A stretch of DNA of 34,251 nucleotides from a virus: the IMG/VR virus record IMGVR_UViG_3300043567_000334, positions 1-34,251 of that record; one strand, written 5' to 3'. Positions 7,432 through 13,822 of the stretch are shown in pieces. A model generated the notes under the pieces. The model did not search any database. It was not told where the DNA came from and saw only the letters and a list, made by a program, of their open reading frames with translations. The translations under genes were made by a program, and so were the position numbers. Position 1 is the first letter of the stretch. Every line of letters begins with the position of its first letter.

Positions 7432-7616
7432 ATGAGTATTACATATCCTACGGTCACGTAGAAGGCAGGAGAGTTAAAGCAAATGCAGGTTTAGAAGAAT
7501 TAGTTTTGGCAATACATAGTGAATCTAATGCAGGAAGTTGGGTGGAATTTATAAGTTTTTTAGATAAAACTTTTTATGTTAAAGCAAGTGAAATTTATAG
7601 TATAGAGCAAATATGA
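7428..7616 (+). CDS. Hypothetical protein (62 aa)
   Basis: A small protein with mixed alpha/beta pattern and several aromatic residues, no recognised family. ATGA overlaps at both ends place it in the early operon. Confidence 0.55.
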   Translation: MNEYYISYGHVEGRRVKANAGLEELVLAIHSESNAGSWVEFISFLDKTFYVKASEIYSIEQI

Positions 7617-7963
7617 AATTAAGATGTAAAGAAAAATACTTTGCTAATTTTACGTACGGTAAAGTCTACGAAGTTGTCGGACAAACAAAGAGCTATATTT
7701 GGGTAATAAACGACAAAGGGCAAGATCATCAATTTGATACTTTCGAGAACTATTTTGAAGTAGTTACCGATAACGCACCAAGTTATTACAATAATGAGAA
7801 AGGTAGTTTGTACAAGTTTGCAGAAGATCACGACTTAAACACATACGAATTTGATTTAGTTAAACGTCTTGTAAGATGCAGAAAAAAAGGCAACTTTGTT
7901 CAAGACCTTGAGAAAACAAAATTTTTAATTGATTTATATTTAAAAGAATGGAAAGAGAAATAA
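7613..7963 (+). CDS. SH3-like plus DUF3310-like protein
   Basis: A 116-aa protein with two parts. Residues 1-50 (C-K-E-K-Y-F-A-N-F-T-Y-G-K-V-Y-E-V-V) resemble a small SH3-like beta barrel. The C-terminal half resembles DUF3310, a phage family sometimes labelled nucleotide kinase: S-Y-Y, F-D-L-V-K-R-L-V-R-C-R-K-K-G-N-F-V-Q-D-L and L-I-D-L-Y-L. The neighbouring MazG-like gene supports a role in nucleotide metabolism. No P-loop is visible, so kinase activity should not be assumed. Confidence 0.65.
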   Translation: MKLRCKEKYFANFTYGKVYEVVGQTKSYIWVINDKGQDHQFDTFENYFEVVTDNAPSYYNNEKGSLYKFAEDHDLNTYEFDLVKRLVRCRKKGNFVQDLEKTKFLIDLYLKEWKEK

Positions 7964-8232
7964 TTAACTGGGCTAAAGCTCGTAAGTTAGACAACCCTGA
8001 CAACAAGTTTCAACAGTTAGCTAAGGTCATGGAAGAGGTTGGAGAGTTATCATCTGCAATACTAAAGCGAGATATTTCAGAAACGATTGACGCGCTTGGA
8101 GATACTTACATCACACTTGTGATATTAGCAAATCAAATGGGTTACTCGTTAGAAGATTGTGCAAAGAGAGCCTTTAAAGTTATTGAATACCGAAAAGGTA
8201 AAACCGAAAACGGAACGTTTATCAAAGAGTAA
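7948..8232 (+). CDS. mazG: MazG-like nucleotide pyrophosphohydrolase
   Basis: A 94-aa all-alpha NTP pyrophosphatase of the MazG superfamily. The metal-binding pattern E-E-V-G-E-L appears near residues 29-34 and D-A-L-G-D-T near 48-53, as in the E-E-x-x-E...D/E-x-x-D signature. Substrates may be (d)NTPs or alarmones such as (p)ppGpp, as proposed for other phage MazG proteins. It overlaps the 3' end of the DUF3310-like gene by 16 nt, and its stop overlaps the next ATG. Confidence 0.85.
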   Translation: MEREIINWAKARKLDNPDNKFQQLAKVMEEVGELSSAILKRDISETIDALGDTYITLVILANQMGYSLEDCAKRAFKVIEYRKGKTENGTFIKE

Positions 8233-8396
8233 TGAACAGAGAAATTGCATTTATATGTCCTAATGGTATTGTTAAGTTTTATCGTGCTGATGGAATGAGA
8301 AACTCAGAACACCCTGATAGTTTTTATAGACCTGAAGACATCGAAAAACTAAAAAAAGATTTTATAGTTAAATACGCAGAAGATTTATGGAAGTAA
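8232..8396 (+). CDS. Hypothetical small protein (54 aa)
   Basis: The last protein gene of the early operon, started by a TAATG overlap with the MazG-like gene. It contains the pattern N-G-I-V-K-F-Y-R-A-D-G and a helical C-terminus; no known family. The short length is normal for this gene cluster. Confidence 0.6.
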   Translation: MNREIAFICPNGIVKFYRADGMRNSEHPDSFYRPEDIEKLKKDFIVKYAEDLWK

Positions 8397-8399
8397 TTA

Positions 8400-8561
8400 A
8401 AATTAAACGATAGTGTTGGTATGTGATTAAAGTGTTACTATGGCTAATGGACAAGTACCATAAATCTAAGTGCCTAAAACTTAGCATATCACGATACGGT
8501 CGTAACACGCCAACATTTAGTTTTTTTAAACCCTTGCATCAATTGGTGTAAGGGTTTTTTT
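8400..8561 (+). ncRNA. Candidate structured ncRNA (pseudoknot plus intrinsic terminator)
   Basis: The gene-free stretch between the early and late blocks folds into nested and crossing helices. Helix A pairs 8412-8420 with 8509-8517 (two G-U). Helix C pairs GTGTTAC 8432-8438 with GTAACAC 8502-8508, stacked on A. Hairpins 8439-8443/8458-8462 and CTAAGT 8466-8471/ACTTAG 8479-8484 lie inside C. GTGAT 8423-8427, bulged between A and C, can pair with ATCAC 8488-8492 inside the C loop, which is a pseudoknot. A terminator follows at once. Base pairing was found by eye; I recognise no Rfam family. It could be processed from the early transcript, as I see no good promoter of its own. Confidence 0.5.
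8528..8561 (+). terminator. Intrinsic terminator at end of early block
   Basis: Arms 8528-8540 and 8545-8557 form a 13-bp stem (two G-U pairs) with an AATT loop, followed by a T-run to 8561. It ends the early transcript and the candidate ncRNA. Confidence 0.85.
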
Positions 8562-8571
8562 GTTATCTTTA
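8543..8571 (+). promoter_or_regulatory. Probable promoter variant (TTG-N18-TATCTTTA) for the sigma factor gene
   Basis: TTG at 8543-8545 (in the terminator loop and right arm) and TATCTTTA at 8564-8571 are 18 nt apart. The -7 box deviates from TAnnTTTG only in the last base. The ATG of the sigma factor follows 5 nt after the box, so the transcript would be nearly leaderless; this makes the call uncertain. Confidence 0.5.
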
Positions 8572-8576
8572 ACCCC

Positions 8577-9056
8577 ATGAATCTAACAGAAATAGCGAAG
8601 CACCACGACGAATGGGTACGAATTGTTAAACGATTCGGAGCCAAGACAGATGCAGAAGACATAGTACAAGATATGTATCTAAGGTTTTACAAGTACGGCA
8701 AAGGTCAGGTAGTAACCAAGTCATTCATTTGGATAATGCTGCGTAACTCTTTTTATGACTCATGCAAGCGTAATGTTTCAACAGTAGACATCGACCTTCT
8801 GGTTGACTTATCAGAAGACCAAAACAACAAAACGTATGAAATAGAGTTATACTATCAGAGTGTTGAAGAACAAATAAAAACATGGGAGTGGTTCGACCAA
8901 CAACTATTCTTATTATATTTACGAAGCGGAAAAAGTATGCGAGAATTAGAAAAGGAAACTAAAATAAGTTTGACCTCTATTTTTCACACTATTAAAAAAT
9001 GCAAAAGAAAACTAAAGATATGGCAAAAAGATCAAAAGGGTTTGGAGATACAGTAG
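8577..9056 (+). CDS. Phage RNA polymerase sigma factor (sigma-70 regions 2 and 4)
   Basis: A 159-aa ECF-sized sigma factor. Region 2 is seen at about residues 10-65 with D-A-E-D-I-V-Q-D-M-Y-L-R-F, the core-binding and -10 recognition helix, and region 4 at about 105-148 ends in an HTH (S-M-R-E-L-E-K-E-T-K-I-S-L-T-S-I-F-H-T-I). It would redirect host RNA polymerase to late phage promoters. It is the first gene after the early terminator and heads the packaging/structural block, the position expected for a late regulator. The sequences of its target promoters are not evident; late genes lack the TAnnTTTG box upstream. Confidence 0.85.
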   Translation: MNLTEIAKHHDEWVRIVKRFGAKTDAEDIVQDMYLRFYKYGKGQVVTKSFIWIMLRNSFYDSCKRNVSTVDIDLLVDLSEDQNNKTYEIELYYQSVEEQIKTWEWFDQQLFLLYLRSGKSMRELEKETKISLTSIFHTIKKCKRKLKIWQKDQKGLEIQ

Positions 9057-9385
9057 CTAAGTTTACTGAAGCAACAGGAATTGACAAAGCTGTTAAATTT
9101 ATTGCAGGTAAAGATTGTGGCTGCGATAAACGTAAAGAAGTACTTAACAAGTTATTCCCTTACAAAACTCCAGAATGTTTAACAGAACCTGAATACAAGC
9201 TATTAGAGGAGCTATTACCTCAAATTTCTGTTAAGATTAAACCAAGTCAACAAATAGAGTTCTTAAAGGTTTACAATAGAGTATTTAAAACAAACGAGCG
9301 ACCAACTTCATGCGCTAGTTGTCTAAACGATATGTTACGCAAAGTAAGAATAGTTTTTAATGAATATAACAACGAAATAAAATGA
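9020..9385 (+). CDS. Conserved Flavobacteriia phage protein (D-C-G-C-D-K-R-K motif)
   Basis: A 121-aa protein of a family common in flavobacterial phages and prophages just upstream of terminase. Visible: K-G-F-G-D-T near the N-terminus, G-K-D-C-G-C-D-K-R-K near residues 32-41, and a later C-A-S-C, so four cysteines could bind zinc. The ATG at 9020 is preferred to one at 8999 because the shorter form begins at the conserved region; both overlap the sigma factor gene. Function unknown; the neighbourhood suggests packaging or late regulation. Confidence 0.7.
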   Translation: MAKRSKGFGDTVAKFTEATGIDKAVKFIAGKDCGCDKRKEVLNKLFPYKTPECLTEPEYKLLEELLPQISVKIKPSQQIEFLKVYNRVFKTNERPTSCASCLNDMLRKVRIVFNEYNNEIK

Positions 9386-9600
9386 ACAATAAAACACTTA
9401 AAACAATAACAGACGCTTTTGAATTAGAAGTAAAAAGACTTGAGAATTTAGAAACTGAAAATAAAACTCTTTGGCGAAAAGTTTATAATTTGCAAAAAGA
9501 TAACGACATGTTAAGAGATGATTTAAAACTTTTGTCCGGGGAGATATTGAATAAAAAAGAACCATATGATGAATGTGACTTAGGTGCATTTTTAGGGTAA
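9382..9600 (+). CDS. Coiled-coil small protein
   Basis: A 72-aa protein with heptad-like L/K/E spacing through residues 5-55 and an acidic C-terminus. Linked by ATGA overlap to the preceding gene. Not recognised; perhaps a packaging accessory by position. Confidence 0.6.
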   Translation: MNNKTLKTITDAFELEVKRLENLETENKTLWRKVYNLQKDNDMLRDDLKLLSGEILNKKEPYDECDLGAFLG

Positions 9601-9622
9601 TTGAATAAACAATACAAAATCA

Positions 9623-9898
9623 ATGGCAGGAACAGGAGGAGCGAGACCAGGAGCAGGTCGTAAACCAAAAGATGAGGAGAACAGAATCAGAGATTTAATG
9701 ATGCCTTATTCATTAGATGCTGTTCAATGTCTAGCTAATATAGTAGTTAGTGATAAGTCAAAGGATGCTGATAAAATTAGTGCATCAAAGATTATCATTG
9801 AATACTCATATGGTAAACCAAAAGAAAGAGTTGAGAACGATATAAATATTACTGGAGTTGACTTCAATATAAAAGATATTGTTAACTTTACAAAATGA
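9623..9898 (+). CDS. terS: Terminase small subunit
   Basis: A 91-aa protein with the typical N-terminus G-G-A-R-P-G-A-G-R-K-P-K of phage small terminases, a helical middle, and Y-G-K-P-K-E-R-V near residues 73-80. It should recognise phage DNA and present it to the large subunit. It lies upstream of terL, separated only by a homing endonuclease gene whose ATG overlaps the terS stop by 4 nt. The length is short but normal for this family; the conserved C-terminal D-I-V-N-F ending suggests it is not truncated. Confidence 0.82.
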   Translation: MAGTGGARPGAGRKPKDEENRIRDLMMPYSLDAVQCLANIVVSDKSKDADKISASKIIIEYSYGKPKERVENDINITGVDFNIKDIVNFTK

Positions 9899-10497
9899 CA
9901 GGCATTTATAAGATAACAAGTCCAACTAACAAAGTATATATAGGTCAATCTATAAATATTGAGAGAAGATTTAAAAATTATAAAAGCATAAGCCAAACAA
10001 GAGGTCAAGTAATGTTGCATAACTCTTTTAAAAAACATGGTGTAAACAAGCATGTATTTGAAATAATAGAAGAGTGTATTGTTGAATCATTAAACGAAAG
10101 AGAAAGATATTATCAAGATTTTTACGATGTTTTAAATGGTGGTTTGAACTGCCTTTTAACAGACACAAAAGATAGTATTAAAGTTTATTCTGCTGAGTCT
10201 ATTGAGAGGATAAGACAAGGCAATTTAGGTAAAGAGATTCCTGACTCTGTTAGAAAGCAAACGAGCGAAACTATGAAGAGAAAAGGAATCAAGCCTAAAT
10301 TAAAAATGAATGGTTTTGATAACCATAAATCAATTAAGATAAAAAGTTTTAACATTGTAACTAATGAAGAGTTATTATTAAATTTATCTGAAACGTCTAA
10401 ATATTTTAAAGTAGATAGGGAGTTGATTTCAAACAGACTAAACAAAGTAACAGTAAGTTTTAGAAAGTTAAAGGATTGGCGTTTTGAATATGTTTAA
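9895..10497 (+). CDS. GIY-YIG homing endonuclease
   Basis: A 200-aa free-standing homing endonuclease. The catalytic GIY-YIG domain spans about residues 1-85: G-I-Y at 3-5, Y-I-G at 15-17, Arg at 24/25, and a catalytic Glu in N-E-R-E (68 or 70). The middle (about 95-135) has a NUMOD3-like S-A-E-S-I-E-R-I-R and S-E-T-M-K-R-K-G pattern, and the C-terminus resembles an IENR1/NUMOD1 DNA-binding repeat (S-E-T-S-K-Y-F). It sits between terS and terL without disrupting either, overlapping terS by 4 nt and terL by 8 nt. No intron is apparent. Confidence 0.92.
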   Translation: MTGIYKITSPTNKVYIGQSINIERRFKNYKSISQTRGQVMLHNSFKKHGVNKHVFEIIEECIVESLNERERYYQDFYDVLNGGLNCLLTDTKDSIKVYSAESIERIRQGNLGKEIPDSVRKQTSETMKRKGIKPKLKMNGFDNHKSIKIKSFNIVTNEELLLNLSETSKYFKVDRELISNRLNKVTVSFRKLKDWRFEYV

Positions 10498-11698
10498 TTT
10501 AAATCCTAAATACACAACTTTATTTAATGGAGATACTCGATACTATGTAATAACTGGAGGTAGAGGGTCTTCAAAATCATTTAGTGTAAATGCATTTTTA
10601 TTATTGTTAACTTATGAACCAGGACATACGATATTATTTACTAGGTATACTCTCACTTCTGCTCATGTATCTATCATACCTGAATTCATAGAAAAGATTG
10701 AAATACTTGATAGGTTTCAAGATTTTCACATAACGAAAGATGAAATCATAAATACAATAACTGGCAGTAAAATATTATTTAAAGGAATAAAAACGTCAAG
10801 TGGTCAACAGACTGCGAACCTAAAATCATTAGCTGGCGTTACTTGTTTTGTGTTAGATGAAGCTGAAGAATTGACTGATGAGGATATATTTGACAAGATA
10901 GATTTTTCAATTCGTGCAAAAGAAATGCAGAATAGGGTAATACTTGTTTTAAATCCAACTACTAAAACACACTTCATTTATCAAAAGTTTTTTGAGAGTA
11001 GAGGAGTTGAAGCAGGAGTCAACACAGTTAAAGGCGATACAACGTATATTCACACAACGTATAAGGATAACATATCAAATCTGTCTGAAAGTTTCTTAAA
11101 TCAAATAAAAACGATAAAAGAAAGACGTCCTGATAAATATAAACACACCATACTCGGAGGATGGTTAGAGAAAGCAGAAGGTGTTATCTTTACCAATTGG
11201 AGGATAGGTGAATACAACAAAGATAATGGAAGTGTATTTGGTCAGGATTATGGGTTTAGTAATGACCCTTCAACACTTGTTGAAACGTCAATTGATAAAA
11301 CTAACAAGATTATTTATGTTAGATTACACATTTATCAAACAGGGTTAACCACATCACAATTAGCACAACTAAATAGGCAATTTGCAGGACGTGACTTAAT
11401 AGTAGCGGATAATGCAGAGCCACGTTTGATAAATGAATTAAAGTCTCAAGGGCTTAATATTGTACCTACAATTAAGGGTGCGGATTCGGTTAAGTACGGA
11501 ATAAGTTTATTACAAGACTATGACTTAATTATTGACGAAAATTCAGTAGATTTGATAAAAGAATTAAATAACTATTGTTGGCTTGAAAAGAAATCAGAAA
11601 CACCGATAGATAAATATAACCACGCGTTGGATGCGTTACGTTATGCAGTTAGTTATCAGTTAGCAAACCCAAATAAAGGAAAATATGGAATCAGATAA
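10490..11698 (+). CDS. terL: Terminase large subunit
   Basis: A 402-aa packaging motor. The ATPase domain has Walker A G-G-R-G-S-S-K-S (about 23-30) and Walker B V-L-D-E-A-E-E (about 122-128). The C-terminal nuclease has acidic residues in Q-D-Y-G-F-S-N-D-P (about D254), V-A-D-N-A-E-P-R (about D308) and H-A-L-D-A-L-R-Y (about D382). The family is PBSX/Terminase_3-like. The ATG at 10490 is chosen over a TTG two codons upstream; it lies inside the homing endonuclease 3' end. Most members of this terminase group package by headful, which would agree with a circularly permuted genome, but the mechanism is an inference. Confidence 0.95.
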   Translation: MFNLNPKYTTLFNGDTRYYVITGGRGSSKSFSVNAFLLLLTYEPGHTILFTRYTLTSAHVSIIPEFIEKIEILDRFQDFHITKDEIINTITGSKILFKGIKTSSGQQTANLKSLAGVTCFVLDEAEELTDEDIFDKIDFSIRAKEMQNRVILVLNPTTKTHFIYQKFFESRGVEAGVNTVKGDTTYIHTTYKDNISNLSESFLNQIKTIKERRPDKYKHTILGGWLEKAEGVIFTNWRIGEYNKDNGSVFGQDYGFSNDPSTLVETSIDKTNKIIYVRLHIYQTGLTTSQLAQLNRQFAGRDLIVADNAEPRLINELKSQGLNIVPTIKGADSVKYGISLLQDYDLIIDENSVDLIKELNNYCWLEKKSETPIDKYNHALDALRYAVSYQLANPNKGKYGIR

Positions 11699-11879
11699 AA
11701 AGAGTTTAAGACAAATGATTAATGAAAGCAGCGCAAAGGTTGTGGATGCTTACAAAGATGAGTATGGGGATAATTGGAAATTTCAATGTGTTGAGTCAAT
11801 CGATAATGAAGTTGCGAAAGCTGAAGCGTCTTTGAAATATTGGAAGGGTGTGAGAGCTAAAGTAATGATAGCAAAATGA
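11685..11879 (+). CDS. Hypothetical protein (64 aa)
   Basis: A helical, charged 64-aa protein that overlaps terL by 14 nt and the next gene by 4 nt. No known motif. Confidence 0.6.
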   Translation: MESDKKSLRQMINESSAKVVDAYKDEYGDNWKFQCVESIDNEVAKAEASLKYWKGVRAKVMIAK

Positions 11880-12064
11880 AAGTAGATATAACAATTAAAC
11901 ATTATAACAATTCATGTGCTGATGGATGTTGTCTTGATTACGGTACAATAACAGAAGTAAATGGAGAGCAAGTAGTCGATAGTCAAGACATTGAAACAAT
12001 ACTTAAGCGCATTCTTGAAAAGTTAGGTTATGAAGTAGAAATAGAAAGTATTTATGAAGATTGA
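11876..12064 (+). CDS. Hypothetical protein (62 aa)
   Basis: A small acidic alpha/beta protein with a central A-D-G-C-C-L-D-Y segment. ATGA overlap upstream and 11-nt overlap with the tail chaperone gene. Function not recognised. Confidence 0.6.
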   Translation: MKVDITIKHYNNSCADGCCLDYGTITEVNGEQVVDSQDIETILKRILEKLGYEVEIESIYED

Positions 12065-12731
12065 AATTGACATCCCTTCCAACCTATCTGAAATAAGTTT
12101 AGATAGGTATCAGAAATATATGCTTACTTTGAACAACTCAGACGACAAAGAGTTTGTATTCCAGAAAATGATTGAAATATTTTGCGGTCTTGAATTAAAG
12201 GAAGTTGTTAAAATGAAAGCATCGACCGTAATAGAGTTGGTGCAACACTTTGACAAATTGTTTAACGAGAAGACAAAGTTCAAACATCGATTTAAATTGA
12301 ACGGTGTGGAGTTTGGATTTATACCTGACCTTGAAGAAATATCTTGGGGGGAATACATCGATATTGAATCTAACATTGGAGACTTTCAAAACATTCACAA
12401 AGCACTGGCTGTAATGTACAGACCGATTGTAAAAGACGTTAAAGGTAAATACGAAATAGAACCTTACAAGGGTGATTTAAGTTATTCAGAGGTCCTTAAA
12501 TACGCACCGTTGGACGTTGTACTTCCTGCATCTGTTTTTTTTTGGACTTTAGGAATAGAATTAATAAGCAGTACGCTGTCCTCTTTGGAGAAAATGAAGA
12601 ACAAAACCCGTATTCAGAGAATGTTCAATTCAGCAAACAATGGGGATGGTATAGTTCAATCTATCACGTTGCTCAAGGAGACATTAGAAGATTTGACGAA
12701 GTTACAGGGCTCGGGCTTCATCAGTGCTTAA
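12054..12731 (+). CDS. Putative tail assembly chaperone, short (G-like) form
   Basis: A 225-aa protein. The N-terminal part has helical content and the pattern F-I-P-D-L-E-E-I-S-W-G-E-Y-I-D-I near residues 88-105, followed by L-A-V-M-Y-R-P-I, seen in Bacteroidota phage tail-region proteins. A run of nine T at codon 161-164 allows -1 slippage into a second open frame that extends to 12808. This G/G-T arrangement is the hallmark of siphophage tail chaperones, which hold the tape measure during tail assembly. Seen: overlapping open frames and slippery site. Inferred: chaperone function. The 0-frame stop leaves an untidy 60-nt gap before the next gene, whereas the -1 frame abuts it. Confidence 0.68.
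   Translation: MKIEIDIPSNLSEISLDRYQKYMLTLNNSDDKEFVFQKMIEIFCGLELKEVVKMKASTVIELVQHFDKLFNEKTKFKHRFKLNGVEFGFIPDLEEISWGEYIDIESNIGDFQNIHKALAVMYRPIVKDVKGKYEIEPYKGDLSYSEVLKYAPLDVVLPASVFFWTLGIELISSTLSSLEKMKNKTRIQRMFNSANNGDGIVQSITLLKETLEDLTKLQGSGFISA
12536..12542 (+). promoter_or_regulatory. -1 ribosomal frameshift site (T TTT TTT)
   Basis: Within the T9 run at 12535-12543, the 0-frame reads GTT TTT TTT TGG. The heptamer T TTT TTT at 12536-12542 is the ideal X-XXY-YYZ slip site. After the shift the frame reads TTG GAC from 12542. No strong downstream pseudoknot is obvious; only weak hairpins follow. Confidence 0.72.
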
Positions 12732-12808
12732 CTTTTTTAACCTTTGAACAACAAAAAAGTAGAATCGAGGTTAAACAATTAAAGCGATCACATGAAAAAC
12801 TATTATAA
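12542..12808 (+). CDS. -1 frame extension of the tail assembly chaperone (G-T-like domain)
   Basis: An 88-codon open frame overlapping the 3' end of the short form and expressed most plausibly by -1 frameshift, giving a fusion of about 251 aa (163 shared residues plus 88). It has no good start codon of its own: the frame opens right at the slippery site with TTG. The peptide is protein-like, with W-G-W-Y-S-S-I-Y near its middle, V-T-G-L-G-L-H-Q-C-L-T-F-L and a charged C-terminal helix, similar in design to T domains that bind the tape measure. Its stop overlaps the next gene by 17 nt, as expected of a genuine phage gene. Confidence 0.7.
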   Translation: MDFRNRINKQYAVLFGENEEQNPYSENVQFSKQWGWYSSIYHVAQGDIRRFDEVTGLGLHQCLTFLTFEQQKSRIEVKQLKRSHEKLL

Positions 12809-13250
12809 CCTATCTACATTATTGCATGACTCTATACTTGCGGACCCATTGGTTAATCGAGTAACGAAGGGAAGTTTGGATAAAATCACTAATGCGAAAC
12901 AAGATATGTATCCACTTTGTCACATTATATTTAACGATGTAGCATTTAGAGGGAATACAACGGTGTATAATGTTTCATTGGTTATGATGAGTATAGTTGA
13001 TGTTAGTAAAGACGATGTAACGGATATTTACAAGGGTAACGACAACGAGGACGATGTGTTAAACACTACGTTAACTATACTAAACAGGATATTTGAGAGG
13101 GTAAGAAGAGGAGATATAAACGATGCTGGGTATGAAGTATTAGACGACACTGCAAGTTGTGAACCGTTTGTTGATAGATTCACCGATGCTGTTGCAGGTT
13201 GGACAATGACCTTTGACGTGTTGGCTCCAAACGAGATGACAATATGTTAG
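12792..13250 (+). CDS. Putative tail completion/terminator-like protein
   Basis: A 152-aa protein, alpha/beta with an N-terminal helix followed by strands (Y-P-L-C-H-I-I-F-N-D-V, T-V-Y-N-V-S-L-V-M-M) and a C-terminal strand W-T-M-T-F-D-V-L-A, the general layout of phage tail terminator or head-tail joining proteins. It lies between the tail chaperone and the gp10-like gene. No sequence signature is decisive, so the role rests on fold pattern and neighbours. Confidence 0.55.
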   Translation: MKNYYNLSTLLHDSILADPLVNRVTKGSLDKITNAKQDMYPLCHIIFNDVAFRGNTTVYNVSLVMMSIVDVSKDDVTDIYKGNDNEDDVLNTTLTILNRIFERVRRGDINDAGYEVLDDTASCEPFVDRFTDAVAGWTMTFDVLAPNEMTIC

Positions 13251-13822
13251 CAGATTTAAGGGAGTCGGGTTTACAAGACGCGTTGGATAGGTTCAAAACT
13301 TCGGTAATTAAACAGGCTCGTACTAACTTAACGAAGGGACGCGCACCTTTTGGATCGCATAACAACACACGAAAGTTATACAACTCTTTAAAAGGTGAAG
13401 CAAAGGTTTATGCTAAAGGTTACTTCTTGAACTTTCAAATGGAAGAGTACGGTAACTATCAAGACAAGGGGGTAAGGGGTAAACGTTCAAGTTCGAGAGC
13501 GCCGAACTCACCTTACAAGTTTGGAAGTGGCAAGGGAGCTAAAGGAGGATTGACAGAAGGAATACAAAGATGGGTTAAAGCACGTAAGTTTCAATTTAGA
13601 CAGCGTGACCCCGAAACCAAGAAGTCAACGGGTAAGTTCTTATCGTACGATGCTACAGCATGGATTATAACACGTTCAATCTACGCTAAAGGGTTAAGAC
13701 CAACTTTGTTTTTTACTAAACCATTTGAAGCAGCGTACAAACGATTACCACAAGAATTAGTCAATGACTTAAAAATAGATTTAGAAAAGATTTTTAACTA
13801 CTCAATTAAACAACCGAAATGA
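13244..13822 (+). CDS. HK97 gp10-like head-tail/minor tail component
   Basis: A 192-aa basic protein. It begins with an amphipathic helix (L-Q-D-A-L-D-R-F), has the motif Y-G-N-Y-Q-D-K-G-V-R-G near residues 64-74, a Gly/Ser/Lys-rich loop, and a C-terminal helical part ending in F-E-A-A-Y-K-R-L. This resembles gp10-like head-closure or tail completion proteins, in which the E-Y-G-x-Y-x-D-x-G-V loop is typical. It overlaps both neighbours by 4-7 nt. Confidence 0.6.
   Translation: MLADLRESGLQDALDRFKTSVIKQARTNLTKGRAPFGSHNNTRKLYNSLKGEAKVYAKGYFLNFQMEEYGNYQDKGVRGKRSSSRAPNSPYKFGSGKGAKGGLTEGIQRWVKARKFQFRQRDPETKKSTGKFLSYDATAWIITRSIYAKGLRPTLFFTKPFEAAYKRLPQELVNDLKIDLEKIFNYSIKQPK

Noticed and set aside
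9623-9898. Terminase small subunit truncated by the homing endonuclease
   Set aside because: Its C-terminal D-I-V-N-F ending looks natural, and the overlap with the next start is only 4 nt.
12542-12808. The 88-codon ORF as an independent gene with a TTG start
   Set aside because: The frame opens exactly at the slippery T-run with no initiation context, so -1 frameshift is the simpler explanation.
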